In this document: positions 51,335 through 59,367 of the stretch, piece after piece
How positions within the stretch are numbered: position 1 is the stretch's first letter
How the letters are laid out: every line of letters begins with the position of its first letter
Source: BP-464 sp045805505
GTDB taxonomy: Bacteria > Actinomycetota > Thermoleophilia > Solirubrobacterales > Solirubrobacteraceae
NCBI GenBank assembly: GCA_045805505.1
Contig: JBJMLA010000075.1
Coordinates: 52,103-116,102, forward strand
Reading direction: 5' to 3'
DNA length: 64,000 nt
Translations under genes and position numbers: made by a program
The notes under the pieces: model-generated
What the model was told of the DNA's origin: nothing
Database searches by the model: none
The model's input: only the letters and a program-made list of their open reading frames with translations

Positions 51335-51778
51335 ATGCCTGGGCGATTCGAAGGAACGACCGTCATCGACCGGCCGATCGAGGAGGTGTTCGCCTTCCTC
51401 GCCGACGGGACCAACGACACGAAGTTCAGCCCGCGCGTCCAGGAGATCCGGCAGACCACCGACGGGCCTCCCGGCAAGGGCACGCGCTACGCGTCGACGG
51501 TCAAGGACGCCGGCATGACCACCACGCGCGAGTTCGAGCTCACGGAGTTCGTCGCCCCGACGACCATCCGCTGGGCCGAGCGCTCGAAGAACACGGTGAC
51601 CGCGTCCGAGGGCGGCTACGACCTCGTCAGCGAGGGCACGGGCACGCGCGTGACGATCCACAACGTCCTCGAGGGCCACGGCTTCGGCAAGCTCATCGCG
51701 CCGCTGGCGCTGCGCGCCGCCCGCAAGGACGCGCCGGAGTTCGCGGCGCGCATCAAGGCCGCGGTGGAGGCGTCGTGA
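51335..51778 (+). CDS. SRPBCC (polyketide cyclase/START-like) family protein
   Basis: 147 residues; the FEGTTVIDRPIEEVFAFLAD opening and the beta-rich body with FVAPTTIRWAERS are typical of the SRPBCC hydrophobic-ligand fold (Polyketide_cyc2). It probably binds a small lipophilic ligand in the cytosol; no catalytic residues can be assigned. ATG 51335 lies 6 nt after TAGTGT. It overlaps the next small secreted gene by 4 bp. Confidence 0.8.
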   Translation: MPGRFEGTTVIDRPIEEVFAFLADGTNDTKFSPRVQEIRQTTDGPPGKGTRYASTVKDAGMTTTREFELTEFVAPTTIRWAERSKNTVTASEGGYDLVSEGTGTRVTIHNVLEGHGFGKLIAPLALRAARKDAPEFAARIKAAVEAS

Positions 51779-52137
51779 CCAGGCTCGCGCTGCTCTTCGC
51801 GCTGGCCGTGCTCGCGCTGCCCGCGCTCGCGCAGGCCGACCCGCGGCCCAGCCCCAGCCAGTCGACGACGTGCGACCACAGCATGGTCGCGCTGCACACC
51901 TCCCACCGGCACGTCAACTACCTGCACCAGACCTACACGGGCTGCGCCACGGCGCACCACGTCGCCCAGCTGTGGCTCGTGCACGACTGCGGCACGGCGC
52001 TGTGCAACTTCAAGTACCAGGACATCTGGTGGTCCTGCTCCGGCCGCAAGACCTCCTACGCCGGCGACCGCGACGAGTGGCTGGCGACGTGCCGGCAGGG
52101 CGGCTACGTCGTCCTGATCGGCTGGGTCCGCAAGTGA
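51775..52137 (+). CDS. Small secreted Cys/His-rich protein, copy 1
   Basis: 120 residues from GTG 51775 (GTGA overlap). Signal peptide 1-22 (LALPALAQAD). The mature part has paired Cys and several His: TCDHSMVALHTSHRHVNYLH, GCATAHHVAQLWLVHDCG, CNFKYQ, WSCSGRK, TCRQG. Function unknown. Its tandem neighbour shares the layout (C...H..H, then CxxAxHV and C...C). Possible disulfide-rich or metal-binding secreted factor. Confidence 0.65.
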   Translation: MTRLALLFALAVLALPALAQADPRPSPSQSTTCDHSMVALHTSHRHVNYLHQTYTGCATAHHVAQLWLVHDCGTALCNFKYQDIWWSCSGRKTSYAGDRDEWLATCRQGGYVVLIGWVRK

Positions 52138-52481
52138 GAGCGGCGCTCTGGGCGGCCGTCGCACTCGCCTTTGCCTGTGCCGCACCCGCCGGCGCCTACG
52201 AGGACCGGTTCCTTCCGCCGCCCGACAACTGCCACGCGCATCCCACGACGCACGGCATCCACCACATCTACGTGGGGGCGCGGTACGTCGATTGCGACGC
52301 CGCGCGCCACGTGGTGTCGGACTGGCTGGCGCGCCACGCGGAGTGCCACAAGACGGGCTACTGCCGGGTGCTGGCCGGCGGGTGGACCTGCCACACGACC
52401 TTCGAGTCGAGCTCCTACCACACGCACTGCACGTGGCTCTACGGCGCGGGCGAGACCTTCACGGCCTGGAAGCGCGTCTAG
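52134..52481 (+). CDS. Small secreted Cys/His-rich protein, copy 2
   Basis: 115 residues from GTG 52134, overlapping copy 1 by 4 bp. Signal peptide 1-20 (AAPAGA). Same pattern as copy 1: CHAHPTTHGIHHIYVG, then DCDAARHVVSDWLARHAEC, YCRVLAGGWTC and YHTHCTWLYG. The pair is a divergent tandem duplication. Its stop is 6 bp from the end of the convergent MarR gene. Confidence 0.65.
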   Translation: MRAALWAAVALAFACAAPAGAYEDRFLPPPDNCHAHPTTHGIHHIYVGARYVDCDAARHVVSDWLARHAECHKTGYCRVLAGGWTCHTTFESSSYHTHCTWLYGAGETFTAWKRV

Positions 52482-52486
52482 GGCGA

Positions 52487-52945
52487 TCACCACACCGGGC
52501 GCAGCGGCGGATGGTCGTCGCCCTCTCCGGTGTCGACTACGCGCTCGAGCGCGCTGCGCAGCCGGCGGGCGTCGTCGGCGCCGAGGGTGCGCGCCCAGCG
52601 ACGCTCCGTGGCGCGCTGGATTGCCGCCGACCGCCGCAGAAGGTCCCGTCCGCGATCGGTCAGGATGACGCGGCGCGCCCGGGCATCGGCCTCGTCGGGT
52701 GCGCGCTCGACATAGCCGAGCGACTCGAGGGACTCAACGAGCTTCGCCGCGCCCTGCTTGGTCATCTCCAGAACCCCGGCGAGCCGCGAGGCCGTCGTCC
52801 CGCGGTCGCCCACGGCTACCAGCGCATAGCCATGGGCAGGGCGGATGTCCGGATGCCCCTGACGGGCCAGCTCGGTGTGCAGTTCGTCGATGGCCGCGCG
52901 CGTCGCGGCCGAGAGCAGTCGGGCCAGCGGGAGATCGGAATCCAC
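52487..52945 (-). CDS. MarR-family transcriptional regulator
   Basis: 152 residues from GTG 52945. The winged helix has TTASRLAGVLEMTKQGAAKL, and DEADARARRVILTDRG is the wing. The start is chosen because TAGTAT lies 7 nt upstream in leaderless position; TTG 52963 is an alternative that would sit inside the operator. It is divergent from a cupin gene across an interval with two matching 17-bp operators, indicating auto-repression and control of the cupin gene. Confidence 0.85.
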   Translation of the reverse strand: MDSDLPLARLLSAATRAAIDELHTELARQGHPDIRPAHGYALVAVGDRGTTASRLAGVLEMTKQGAAKLVESLESLGYVERAPDEADARARRVILTDRGRDLLRRSAAIQRATERRWARTLGADDARRLRSALERVVDTGEGDDHPPLRPVW

Positions 52946-52952
52946 CGGGCCG

Positions 52953-52958
52953 ATACTA
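52953..52958 (-). promoter_or_regulatory. Candidate -10 element of the marR gene
   Basis: TAGTAT on the minus strand ends 7 nt before GTG 52945 and touches the first base of the first MarR operator. Confidence 0.5.
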
Positions 52959-53002
52959 GACAACCCGGTTGTCTTGTACTAGAATAGGCAACTCGGTTGT
53001 CT
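52957..53002 (+). promoter_or_regulatory. Twin MarR operators over the cupin promoter
   Basis: Operator 1 (52958-52974) is a perfect palindrome, AGACAACC-C-GGTTGTCT. Operator 2 (52986-53002) is AGGCAACTCGGTTGTCT, two changes from it. TAGACA (52957-52962), 17 bp before TAGAAT (52980-52985), makes a promoter for the cupin gene. Operator 1 covers the -35 and spacer, operator 2 the start site. Confidence 0.7.
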
Positions 53003-53018
53003 ACCTGAAGGAGCCCCT

Positions 53019-53381
53019 ATGTCATCGAACACGCGCGCCCACCAAACCCCGAACGCGGTGATGACCACCCTCGCCAGCCCTTCGCTCAACGGCTCGCCGC
53101 TCGCCGTGTGGCGCGTCGAGATGGCGCCAGGAGCAAGCGGGCCACAGCACGAGGCCGGGCTCGAGCAGGTGCTTGTCGTGACCGACGGCGAACTCGCGGT
53201 CACGGTGGACGGGGCCCGGCACGACCTGCGGTCGGGCGATGCGCTCAGGCTCCCAGCCGCCGCGCCGCGCCAGGTGGTCAATGAGGGCCCGTTGCCGGCG
53301 ACCGCGGTCGTCAGCTCGTTTCCGGGCGCGACGGCGACCGTCCCGGGTCAGGACCCGGTGCCGATCCCGTGGGCGGCCTAG
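53019..53381 (+). CDS. Cupin-domain protein
   Basis: 120 residues; a single cupin barrel with PGASGPQHEAGLEQVLVVTDGE (motif 1 region) and GDALRLPAAAPRQVVNEG (motif 2 region). One or two of the usual metal histidines are visible, so metal binding is not certain. ATG 53019 has GAAGGAG 5 nt upstream. It is controlled by the twin MarR operators. It ends in CTAG shared with the TetR gene. Confidence 0.82.
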   Translation: MSSNTRAHQTPNAVMTTLASPSLNGSPLAVWRVEMAPGASGPQHEAGLEQVLVVTDGELAVTVDGARHDLRSGDALRLPAAAPRQVVNEGPLPATAVVSSFPGATATVPGQDPVPIPWAA

Positions 53382-54013
53382 CTCGTAGCGATCGCGCGCG
53401 CCGCGTGCATCGCGGCGGCGCGGACCACGGCGGCATCGACCGGCGCCGCGTTCGGCACACCGTCCGGGGTCCGGCTGACCCGCACGCCGCTGCGGGCCAG
53501 GTGCATCGTCCCGAGCGCCGCCGCCCAGAGGTGGTTGGCCGAGAAGTCCGGGTCCTCGACGGTGAAGACACCAGCCGCGCTGCCGTCGCGCAGGACGTCG
53601 GCGCACACGCCCAGGCACGAGGCCATCCCCTGGCCGAGGCGGAACCAGACCGCGTCGGAGACCAGCTCCTGGAGCACCTCGTGCGGGCGGCGCAGCAGCG
53701 AGATCGCGCAGTCGAGGAACGCCGGGTACTCCAGCGCGAAGTCGGCGAACGCGCCGGTCACCGCCTCGAGGCGCTCGACGTGATCCTCCGACGACGCGGC
53801 GGCATCGTCGAGGCGCCCGGAGAGCTCGGCCAGGTAGCGCGTGACCGTCAGGATGAACAGCTCCTCCTTGGAGGAGAAGTGCCGGTAGATCAGCGCGCGG
53901 CTGAGGCCGACGGCGCGAGCGATGTCATCGATCGGGACCTCCTGCATCCCTCGCTCGTCGAACAGCGCGCGTGTTGCGTCGACGATGTCCTGCTCGCGCT
54001 GGCGGACGGTCAT
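53378..54013 (-). CDS. TetR-family transcriptional regulator
   Basis: 211 residues; the N-terminal HTH (about 10-57) has IDDIARAVGLSRALIYRHF, followed by an all-helical ligand domain. It overlaps the upstream hydrolase gene by 4 bp (ATGA). It probably binds the 13-bp palindrome at 54935-54947 between the hydrolase and acyl-CoA dehydrogenase genes; ligand likely an acyl-CoA or fatty-acid-like compound (inference). Confidence 0.87.
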   Translation of the reverse strand: MTVRQREQDIVDATRALFDERGMQEVPIDDIARAVGLSRALIYRHFSSKEELFILTVTRYLAELSGRLDDAAASSEDHVERLEAVTGAFADFALEYPAFLDCAISLLRRPHEVLQELVSDAVWFRLGQGMASCLGVCADVLRDGSAAGVFTVEDPDFSANHLWAAALGTMHLARSGVRVSRTPDGVPNAAPVDAAVVRAAAMHAARAIATS

Positions 54014-54927
54014 GCGACGGCGCGCTCCTGCAGGAGCCGCCGCGCGACCGCGTCGTCGATCCACGCGGGCTCGGTCGTCTCCATGAAGTCGCGCAGCGTC
54101 TCGGCGAAGCGGACGGGGTCGTTGCGGTGCGGGAAGTGCCCGGCGCCGGGGAAGATCTCCAGGCGGCTGCCGTCGATGAGCTCGGCGGCGGCGTAACCGT
54201 GCTCGACCGGGATGATGCGATCGGCGTCGCCCCAGATCAGCAGCGTCGGCATGCCGTCGGCGAGGTAGAGCCGGTCGCGCGCGCTGACGCGCTGGCCCAG
54301 CGGGTCGATGACCGAGCGGACCGTGTGGACGAACGCGGTGCGGGTGTGCAGGTCGGCAAAGCCGTTGATGCCCCGCGCCACCTCCTCCATGTCGGGTCCG
54401 CCGCGCAGGCCGATCTTGCCCAGGGCGCCGGCGATCGCCCCGCCCGCGCGCAGCAGCGGCGTGGAGAACAGCAGGGGCAGCACGAGCTCGGAGCCGGGCA
54501 GCGATGCGGCGCGCAGCGCGATGCTGACCTCGCGGCCGAGGCCGCCGCTGTCGACGAGCACCATCCGCTCGGTCCGCTCGGGGAACTGGTAGGCGAAGAT
54601 CATCGCGATGCCGCCGCCGAGCGAGTGCCCGACGATCGTCGCGCGGTCGTGGCCCAGGACGGCGAGCAGGTCGCGCAGGCCGCTGGCGTAGGCGCCCAGC
54701 GAGTAGTCGCCGCGGGGCTTGGCCGACTCACCGTGGCCGAGCAGGTCCGGGGCGATCACCGTGTAGTCGCGAGCCAGTGCCGGGATGACCTCCTCCCAGG
54801 TCTGCGAGCTGCCGGCGATCCCGTGCACGAGGAGCAGGACCGGGTTGTCCGGGCTGCTGCTGGCGGTTCGGTAGCGAACCGCGTGACCGTGGATTCGCAC
54901 TTCCTCGACGGTTGTCTCTGGCCTCAT
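54010..54927 (-). CDS. Alpha/beta-fold hydrolase
   Basis: 305 residues; oxyanion motif LLVHGIAGSSQTWEE, nucleophile elbow GHSLGG, acid GDADRIIP, catalytic His in GAGHFPHRNDP. First gene of an operon with tetR. It is divergent from an acyl-CoA dehydrogenase with 27 bp between starts, so the two promoters share one operator. Possible ester or thioester hydrolase. Confidence 0.87.
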   Translation of the reverse strand: MRPETTVEEVRIHGHAVRYRTASSSPDNPVLLLVHGIAGSSQTWEEVIPALARDYTVIAPDLLGHGESAKPRGDYSLGAYASGLRDLLAVLGHDRATIVGHSLGGGIAMIFAYQFPERTERMVLVDSGGLGREVSIALRAASLPGSELVLPLLFSTPLLRAGGAIAGALGKIGLRGGPDMEEVARGINGFADLHTRTAFVHTVRSVIDPLGQRVSARDRLYLADGMPTLLIWGDADRIIPVEHGYAAAELIDGSRLEIFPGAGHFPHRNDPVRFAETLRDFMETTEPAWIDDAVARRLLQERAVA

Positions 54928-54934
54928 GACAATG

Positions 54935-54947
54935 AGTGTGACACACT
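54935..54947. promoter_or_regulatory. Palindromic operator, likely for the TetR regulator
   Basis: AGTGTG-A-CACACT is a perfect 13-bp palindrome in the 27-bp gap between the divergent hydrolase-tetR and acyl-CoA dehydrogenase genes. Confidence 0.6.
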
Positions 54948-54954
54948 GTTACCC

Positions 54955-56238
54955 ATGTCTGCCACCGACACTTCCCAGGCCGAGGCCCTCGAGGCCGCCA
55001 CCGCCGCCGCCGGCGAGGACCAGCCGCCGTTCTCGCTCGAGCTCAGCCAGGACCAGAAGGACATCCAGGAGTGGGCCCACGGGTTCGCCGAGAACGTCAT
55101 CCGCCCCGCGGGCGCGGAGTACGACGAGCGCGAGGAGACGCCCTGGGACATCATCAAGGAAGCCGCCAAGATCGGCATCTACGGCTTTGAGTCGCTGGCC
55201 CAGTTCTTCGCCGACCCCTCCGGACTGACGCTTCCGATCGTCAACGAGGAGCTCACCTGGGGCGACGCGGGCATCGGCATGGCGATCATGGGCACCGCGC
55301 TGCCCGTCGCCGCGATCTTCGGCCAGGCCACCGGCGAGCAGATCGGCGAGTGGATCCCGCGCTGCTTCGGCACTGTCGACGAGCCCAAGGTCGGCGCGTT
55401 CTGCTCCTCCGAGCCCAACGCCGGCTCCGACGTCTCGGGCATCCGCACCAACGCCAAGTACGACGAGGCCACCGACGAGTGGGTCCTCAACGGCCAGAAG
55501 GCCTGGGCGACCAACGGAGGCATCGCCGACGTCCACGTCGTCATCGCCACCGTCGACCGCGAGCTCGGCTCGCGCGGCCACGCCGCGTTCGTCGTCTCCA
55601 AGGACGAGAACAAGGGCATCACGCAGGGTTCGAAGGTCAAGAAGCACGGCCTGCGCGCCTCGCACACCGCCGACGTCTTCCTCGACGACTGCCGCATCCC
55701 CGGCCGCCAGCTGCTGGGCGGCAAGGAGAAGCTCGACGAGCGCCTCGCCCGCGTCCGCGAGGGCAAGAAGTCCTCGTCGCAGGCCGCGATGCAGACCTTC
55801 GAGGCCAGCCGGCCGACCGTCGGCGCCCAGGCGCTGGGCATCGCCCGTGCCGCCTACGAGTACTCGCTCGAGTACGCCAAGGACCGCGAGCAGTTCGGCC
55901 GCAAGATCATCGAGAACCAGTCGATCGCCTTCACGCTGGCCCGCATGAAGATGGAGATCGACGCCGCCCGCCTGCTGGTCTGGCGCGCGTCGTGGATGGG
56001 TCGCACGGGCCAGACGTTCAAGAACGCCGAGGGCTCGATGAGCAAGCTGAAGTCCGGCGAGGTCGCCGTCTGGGCCACCGAGCGGGCGATGCAGATCATG
56101 GGCGGCAACGGCTACGCGCGGGAGTTCCCCGTCGAGCGCTGGCACCGCGACGCCAAGATCTACGACATCTTCGAGGGCACGGCCGAGATCCAGCAGCTGG
56201 TCATCTCCCGGGCCATCTCGGGCATGCACATCCGCTGA
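54955..56238 (+). CDS. Acyl-CoA dehydrogenase
   Basis: 427 residues. Typical family segments: AFCSSEPNAGSDVSGIRT (FAD/substrate region), WVLNGQKAWATNGG, DREQFGRKI and the C-terminal MQIMGGNGYAREFPVERWHRDAK, IFEGTAEIQQ. The catalytic base is expected in the final third. It oxidises acyl-CoA to enoyl-CoA, passing electrons via ETF. The start ATG 54955 is 7 nt past the operator. Confidence 0.92.
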   Translation: MSATDTSQAEALEAATAAAGEDQPPFSLELSQDQKDIQEWAHGFAENVIRPAGAEYDEREETPWDIIKEAAKIGIYGFESLAQFFADPSGLTLPIVNEELTWGDAGIGMAIMGTALPVAAIFGQATGEQIGEWIPRCFGTVDEPKVGAFCSSEPNAGSDVSGIRTNAKYDEATDEWVLNGQKAWATNGGIADVHVVIATVDRELGSRGHAAFVVSKDENKGITQGSKVKKHGLRASHTADVFLDDCRIPGRQLLGGKEKLDERLARVREGKKSSSQAAMQTFEASRPTVGAQALGIARAAYEYSLEYAKDREQFGRKIIENQSIAFTLARMKMEIDAARLLVWRASWMGRTGQTFKNAEGSMSKLKSGEVAVWATERAMQIMGGNGYAREFPVERWHRDAKIYDIFEGTAEIQQLVISRAISGMHIR

Positions 56239-56282
56239 CCCGCGGCTTGACTTCATCACGGCGAAGCGAGTAGAGAAGAGTC

Positions 56283-56675
56283 GTGTCCTTCGGATCCGCC
56301 CAGTTCGAGCTGGCCGAGGAGCGGTTGAACAGTGACACCCGGGTGATCTCGGTCAGTGGCGAGATCCACGTCACGACCGCTCCGGAGTTCAGCCAGCGCC
56401 TCAACGACGCCATCGCCGCGGGCACCCGCGGCGTGGTGATCGACATGTCGGGCGTCGAGTTCATCGACTCGACCGGCCTCAGCGTCCTGCTCAACGGCCT
56501 GCGGCGCGTCACGCGCGCCGACGGTCAGATGGCGCTCGTGGTCTCCAACCCGACGGTGCTGCGGCTCTTCGAGATCACCAAGCTCGACTCGACGTTCGAC
56601 ATCCAGCCGACGCGCGAGGCCGCGATCGGCCGGATTCAGCTCGACGGAGCGGCGAGCTCCGACGGCGCGCCGTAG
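56283..56675 (+). CDS. STAS-domain anti-sigma-factor antagonist
   Basis: 130 residues; a classic RsbV/SpoIIAA-like STAS domain with the phosphorylation motif FIDSTGLSVLL. It controls an anti-sigma kinase by partner switching. GTG 56283 follows an AGAAGAG site. Its 3' end overlaps serS by 40 bp, convergently. It is distinct in sequence from the riboswitch-controlled STAS protein at 33216. Confidence 0.87.
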   Translation: MSFGSAQFELAEERLNSDTRVISVSGEIHVTTAPEFSQRLNDAIAAGTRGVVIDMSGVEFIDSTGLSVLLNGLRRVTRADGQMALVVSNPTVLRLFEITKLDSTFDIQPTREAAIGRIQLDGAASSDGAP

Positions 56676-57877
56676 GCCTGCAGGCAGGCCGGCAGCTCGA
56701 CCGAGCCGTCCTCGCGCTGGCCGTTCTCGAGCAGCGCGATCATGTGCCGCCACGTCACTGCGGTGCCGTTGAGCGTGTGGGCGACGACCGGCTTGCCCGC
56801 GTCGTTGCGCAGACGGATGTCCAGGCGGCGGGCCTGGTAGTCGGTGGTGTTGGAGGTCGAGGTGACCTCGCGGTAGCGCGCCTGTCCGGGCATCCACGCC
56901 TCGCAGTCGAACTTGCGGGCCGCCGACGCGCCCAGGTCGTCGATGGCGATGTCGACGACGCGGTAGGGGATGCCGAGCTCGCCGAGGATCTCCTCCTCGA
57001 TCGACAGCAGCCTCCGGTGCTCGTCGAACGACTCCTCCGGCGCGACGAAGCTGAACATCTCGACCTTGTCGAACTGGTGGACGCGGAAGATGCCGCGCGT
57101 GTCGCGGCCGGCGGCGCCGGCCTCGCGGCGGAAGCAGCTCGAGAAGCCGGCGTAGCGGACCGGCACGGCGTCGAGGATCTCGCCGGCGTGCAGTGACGCC
57201 AGGGCGACCTCGCTCGTGCCGACCAGGTACAGGTCGTCCTCGGGCAGGTGGTAGATCTGCTGCTCGGTGTCGGGCAGGAAGCCCGTGCCGTAGAGCGCCT
57301 CCTCGCGGACGAGGACCGGCGGGATGACCGGCTCGAAGCCATGGCCGCGCAGCTTGTGCAGCGCCCACTGGACGAGCGCGAACTCCAGCAGCACGAGATC
57401 GCCCTTGAGGTAGGCGAAGCGCGAGCCGCTCAGGCGCGCGCCGCGCTCCATGTCGATGCGGTCGCCGGCCAGCGCGAGGTGATCGGCGCCTTCCTTGGTG
57501 GCGTCGCCGACCTCCTTGAGCACCGTGTCCTCGGCGGGCGCGTCGGGGTCGGGCAGGTTGGGCAGCTGTGCCAGCGCGGCGTCGAGCTCCTCCTGCGCGG
57601 CCTGCGCGGCGGCGCTGCGGGCCTTGACCTCGTCGGAGATCTCCTTGACAGCGGCCATCGCCTCGGCGGCGTCCTCGCCGCGCTGCTTGGCGGCGCCGAT
57701 CTCCTGCGAGGCCTCCTTCTGACGTGCGCGCAGCTCCTCGGCCGCGTGCGTCTCGCCGCGCCAGCGCTCGTCGAGCGCGAGGACGTGATCGATCGCCGCA
57801 GCGGTGTCGCCGCCGCGGCGGGCCAGCGCCGCCCGCGTCCCGTCGGGGTCGCGGCGGATCTCCTTGAGGTCGAGCAC
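56636..57877 (-). CDS. serS: Serine-tRNA ligase
   Basis: 413 residues from GTG 57877. N-terminal coiled-coil tRNA-binding arm (about 30-100), then the class II catalytic core: motif 1 region (PPVLVREEALYGTGFLP), motif 2 (FRREAGAAGRDTRGIFR) and motif 3 (NGTAVTWRHMIALLEN). It charges tRNA-Ser; two tRNA-Ser genes lie 5-10 kb upstream. Slightly short at the C-terminus, but all motifs are present. Confidence 0.95.
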   Translation of the reverse strand: MLDLKEIRRDPDGTRAALARRGGDTAAAIDHVLALDERWRGETHAAEELRARQKEASQEIGAAKQRGEDAAEAMAAVKEISDEVKARSAAAQAAQEELDAALAQLPNLPDPDAPAEDTVLKEVGDATKEGADHLALAGDRIDMERGARLSGSRFAYLKGDLVLLEFALVQWALHKLRGHGFEPVIPPVLVREEALYGTGFLPDTEQQIYHLPEDDLYLVGTSEVALASLHAGEILDAVPVRYAGFSSCFRREAGAAGRDTRGIFRVHQFDKVEMFSFVAPEESFDEHRRLLSIEEEILGELGIPYRVVDIAIDDLGASAARKFDCEAWMPGQARYREVTSTSNTTDYQARRLDIRLRNDAGKPVVAHTLNGTAVTWRHMIALLENGQREDGSVELPACLQAYGAPSELAAPSS

Positions 57878-57892
57878 AGGCGGGCGCGGGGG

Positions 57893-58324
57893 CTAGGAGC
57901 CGCCCTGGCCCTGCCCGGTGTTCGTCTCGTTGTCGCCTTCCTTGGCCGCCTTCGCCTCGGCGCCCGAGTACTTCGCCAGGAACTCCGCGACCTTCTGTGC
58001 GTCATCGCCGACGACGATGTTCTCGGGCATGATCGCCCCGGAGAACCCACCGTTGCGGATCGCGTAGAGGACCTGGTCGACCTCTTCCTTGCGGGTGTTG
58101 AAGTTCGGGCCGTCGACGCGCTCGCGGTTGCGGATGGTGACCGCCGAGCCCTGCGTGCCGGCGGCGTCGAGGGTGTGGCATCCCGCGCAGCTCTGGGAGA
58201 AGATCTGCGCGCCCTCGTGGTTGGGATCGCTCGCGGGCACCGAGACCGATCGGCTGCCGCAGCCGGAGGCGGCAAACGGCACGATTGTCAGGAGGGCGAG
58301 GACGAGGAGACGACCGGGCTTCAT
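57893..58324 (-). CDS. c-type cytochrome lipoprotein
   Basis: 143 residues. Lipobox (Cys22), heme motif CAGCH (C46, C49, H50) and axial Met99 in AIMPEN. It is a single-heme, membrane-anchored electron carrier. ATG 58324 follows TATAGT by 9 nt on this strand. Divergent from a cupredoxin lipoprotein, 35 bp between starts, suggesting a cytochrome/cupredoxin electron-transfer pair. Confidence 0.88.
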   Translation of the reverse strand: MKPGRLLVLALLTIVPFAASGCGSRSVSVPASDPNHEGAQIFSQSCAGCHTLDAAGTQGSAVTIRNRERVDGPNFNTRKEEVDQVLYAIRNGGFSGAIMPENIVVGDDAQKVAEFLAKYSGAEAKAAKEGDNETNTGQGQGGS

Positions 58325-58333
58325 GCGGGCGGC

Positions 58334-58339
58334 ACTATA
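58334..58339 (-). promoter_or_regulatory. Candidate -10 element of the cytochrome c gene
   Basis: TATAGT on the minus strand ends 9 nt before ATG 58324. Confidence 0.5.
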
Positions 58340-58346
58340 CGACCCA

Positions 58347-58352
58347 TACGCT
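58347..58352 (+). promoter_or_regulatory. Candidate -10 element of the cupredoxin lipoprotein gene
   Basis: TACGCT ends 7 nt before ATG 58360. Confidence 0.45.
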
Positions 58353-58359
58353 TCCGGCG

Positions 58360-58752
58360 ATGCCCAGAGCGGCCCGCCTCCTGCCGGTCCTGCTGGGCGC
58401 CGCCGTTCTCGCCGGGGGGTGCGGCGACCCGAAGCCCGAGCCCGCCGAGAACATGACGATCGGGCTGCGGCTCGACGAGTACCGGATCATGCCCCAGGCG
58501 GTGAGCGCTCCCGCGGGGCACCTGCGGCTGATCATGCGCAACCTCGGGACCCTCCCCCACAACGTCGTGGTGACGACGATCCCGGAGGTCGGCAGCGACG
58601 ATCCCGCCGTCGAGATCGCCCGCACCGAGACCGTGCATGCCGGTGAGCGCACCGAGGTCAGCTTCACGCTCAAGCCCGGCACCTACCGCCTGTACTGCGC
58701 GATCGGCAACCACGACGACCTCGGGCAGGCCGGCACCCTCGTCGTGAAGTAA
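58360..58752 (+). CDS. Cupredoxin-like lipoprotein with probable Gln axial ligand
   Basis: 130 residues. Lipobox LAGGC (Cys21). Cupredoxin copper ligands H67 (LPHNV), C113 and H118 (YCAIGNHDD). The C-x4-H-x4 position that usually holds Met is Gln123, as in stellacyanin-like sites, which would lower the redox potential. It is divergent from the cytochrome c gene and probably exchanges electrons with it outside the membrane. Confidence 0.8.
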   Translation: MPRAARLLPVLLGAAVLAGGCGDPKPEPAENMTIGLRLDEYRIMPQAVSAPAGHLRLIMRNLGTLPHNVVVTTIPEVGSDDPAVEIARTETVHAGERTEVSFTLKPGTYRLYCAIGNHDDLGQAGTLVVK

Positions 58753-58890
58753 AAGCCCGGCGCCGACCGTCGGTTGCCGCCGTGTGAAGACGGACGCGGT
58801 GCGTGTGGCTTGCGGCCGTCATCGTGGCCGGCGCCGGGACCATGACGGGGGTTCGACGTGAGGGGGTCCGGCCCCTTTATGTTGGGGCGG
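58753..58890. other. Intergenic region before the flavin reductase
   Basis: About 140 bp without a gene. It contains the AGGGG/CCCCT inverted repeat (58861-58876) overlapping the candidate -10, which could be an operator or hairpin. No clear terminator for the cupredoxin gene was found. Confidence 0.35.
58878..58883 (+). promoter_or_regulatory. Candidate -10 element of the flavin reductase gene
   Basis: TATGTT ends 7 nt before GTG 58891 and favours that start over upstream in-frame codons. Confidence 0.5.
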
Positions 58891-59367
58891 GTGGATGCGC
58901 GCGAGTTCCGCGACACGCTGGGTGCCTTCCCGACGGGCGTCGCCGTCGTCACGACCACCGGCGCCGCCGGGCCCGCCGGCCTGACCACCAACGCGTTCTC
59001 CTCGCTGTCGCTGGATCCGCCGCTGATCCTCGTCTGCTTCGACCACGGCTCGCGGACCCTGGCCGTGGTCCGCGAGAGCCGGCGCTTCGCGGTCAACATC
59101 CTGCGGGCCGGCGACGAGGACCTCGCGAAGCTGTTCGCCGGCAAGCTCCCTCACCCGGAGAAGTTCGCCTCGGTGACCCACAAGGTCGACCACGGTGTCC
59201 CGGTGCTCGACTCGGCGCTGGCGTGGCTCGTGTGCGACCTCACCGCGCTGCACCTCGCAGGCGACCACGACATCGGCGTCGGTGCCGTCACCGCGCTCGG
59301 GCGCGACCCGGCCGGCGAGCCGCTGGTCTTCCACGCCGGCCGCTTCCGCGGCCTCAGCCCTTCTTGA
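58891..59367 (+). CDS. Flavin reductase-like flavoprotein (FMN-binding split barrel)
   Basis: 158 residues from GTG 58891. The FPTGVAVVTT opening, GLTTNAFSSLSLDPPLILVCFD and RFAVNIL are typical of the flavin reductase domain. These proteins reduce free FMN/FAD or act as small components of two-component monooxygenases. The final HAGRFRGL is family-like. It overlaps the DUF4394 gene by 14 bp, convergently. Confidence 0.87.
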   Translation: MDAREFRDTLGAFPTGVAVVTTTGAAGPAGLTTNAFSSLSLDPPLILVCFDHGSRTLAVVRESRRFAVNILRAGDEDLAKLFAGKLPHPEKFASVTHKVDHGVPVLDSALAWLVCDLTALHLAGDHDIGVGAVTALGRDPAGEPLVFHAGRFRGLSPS

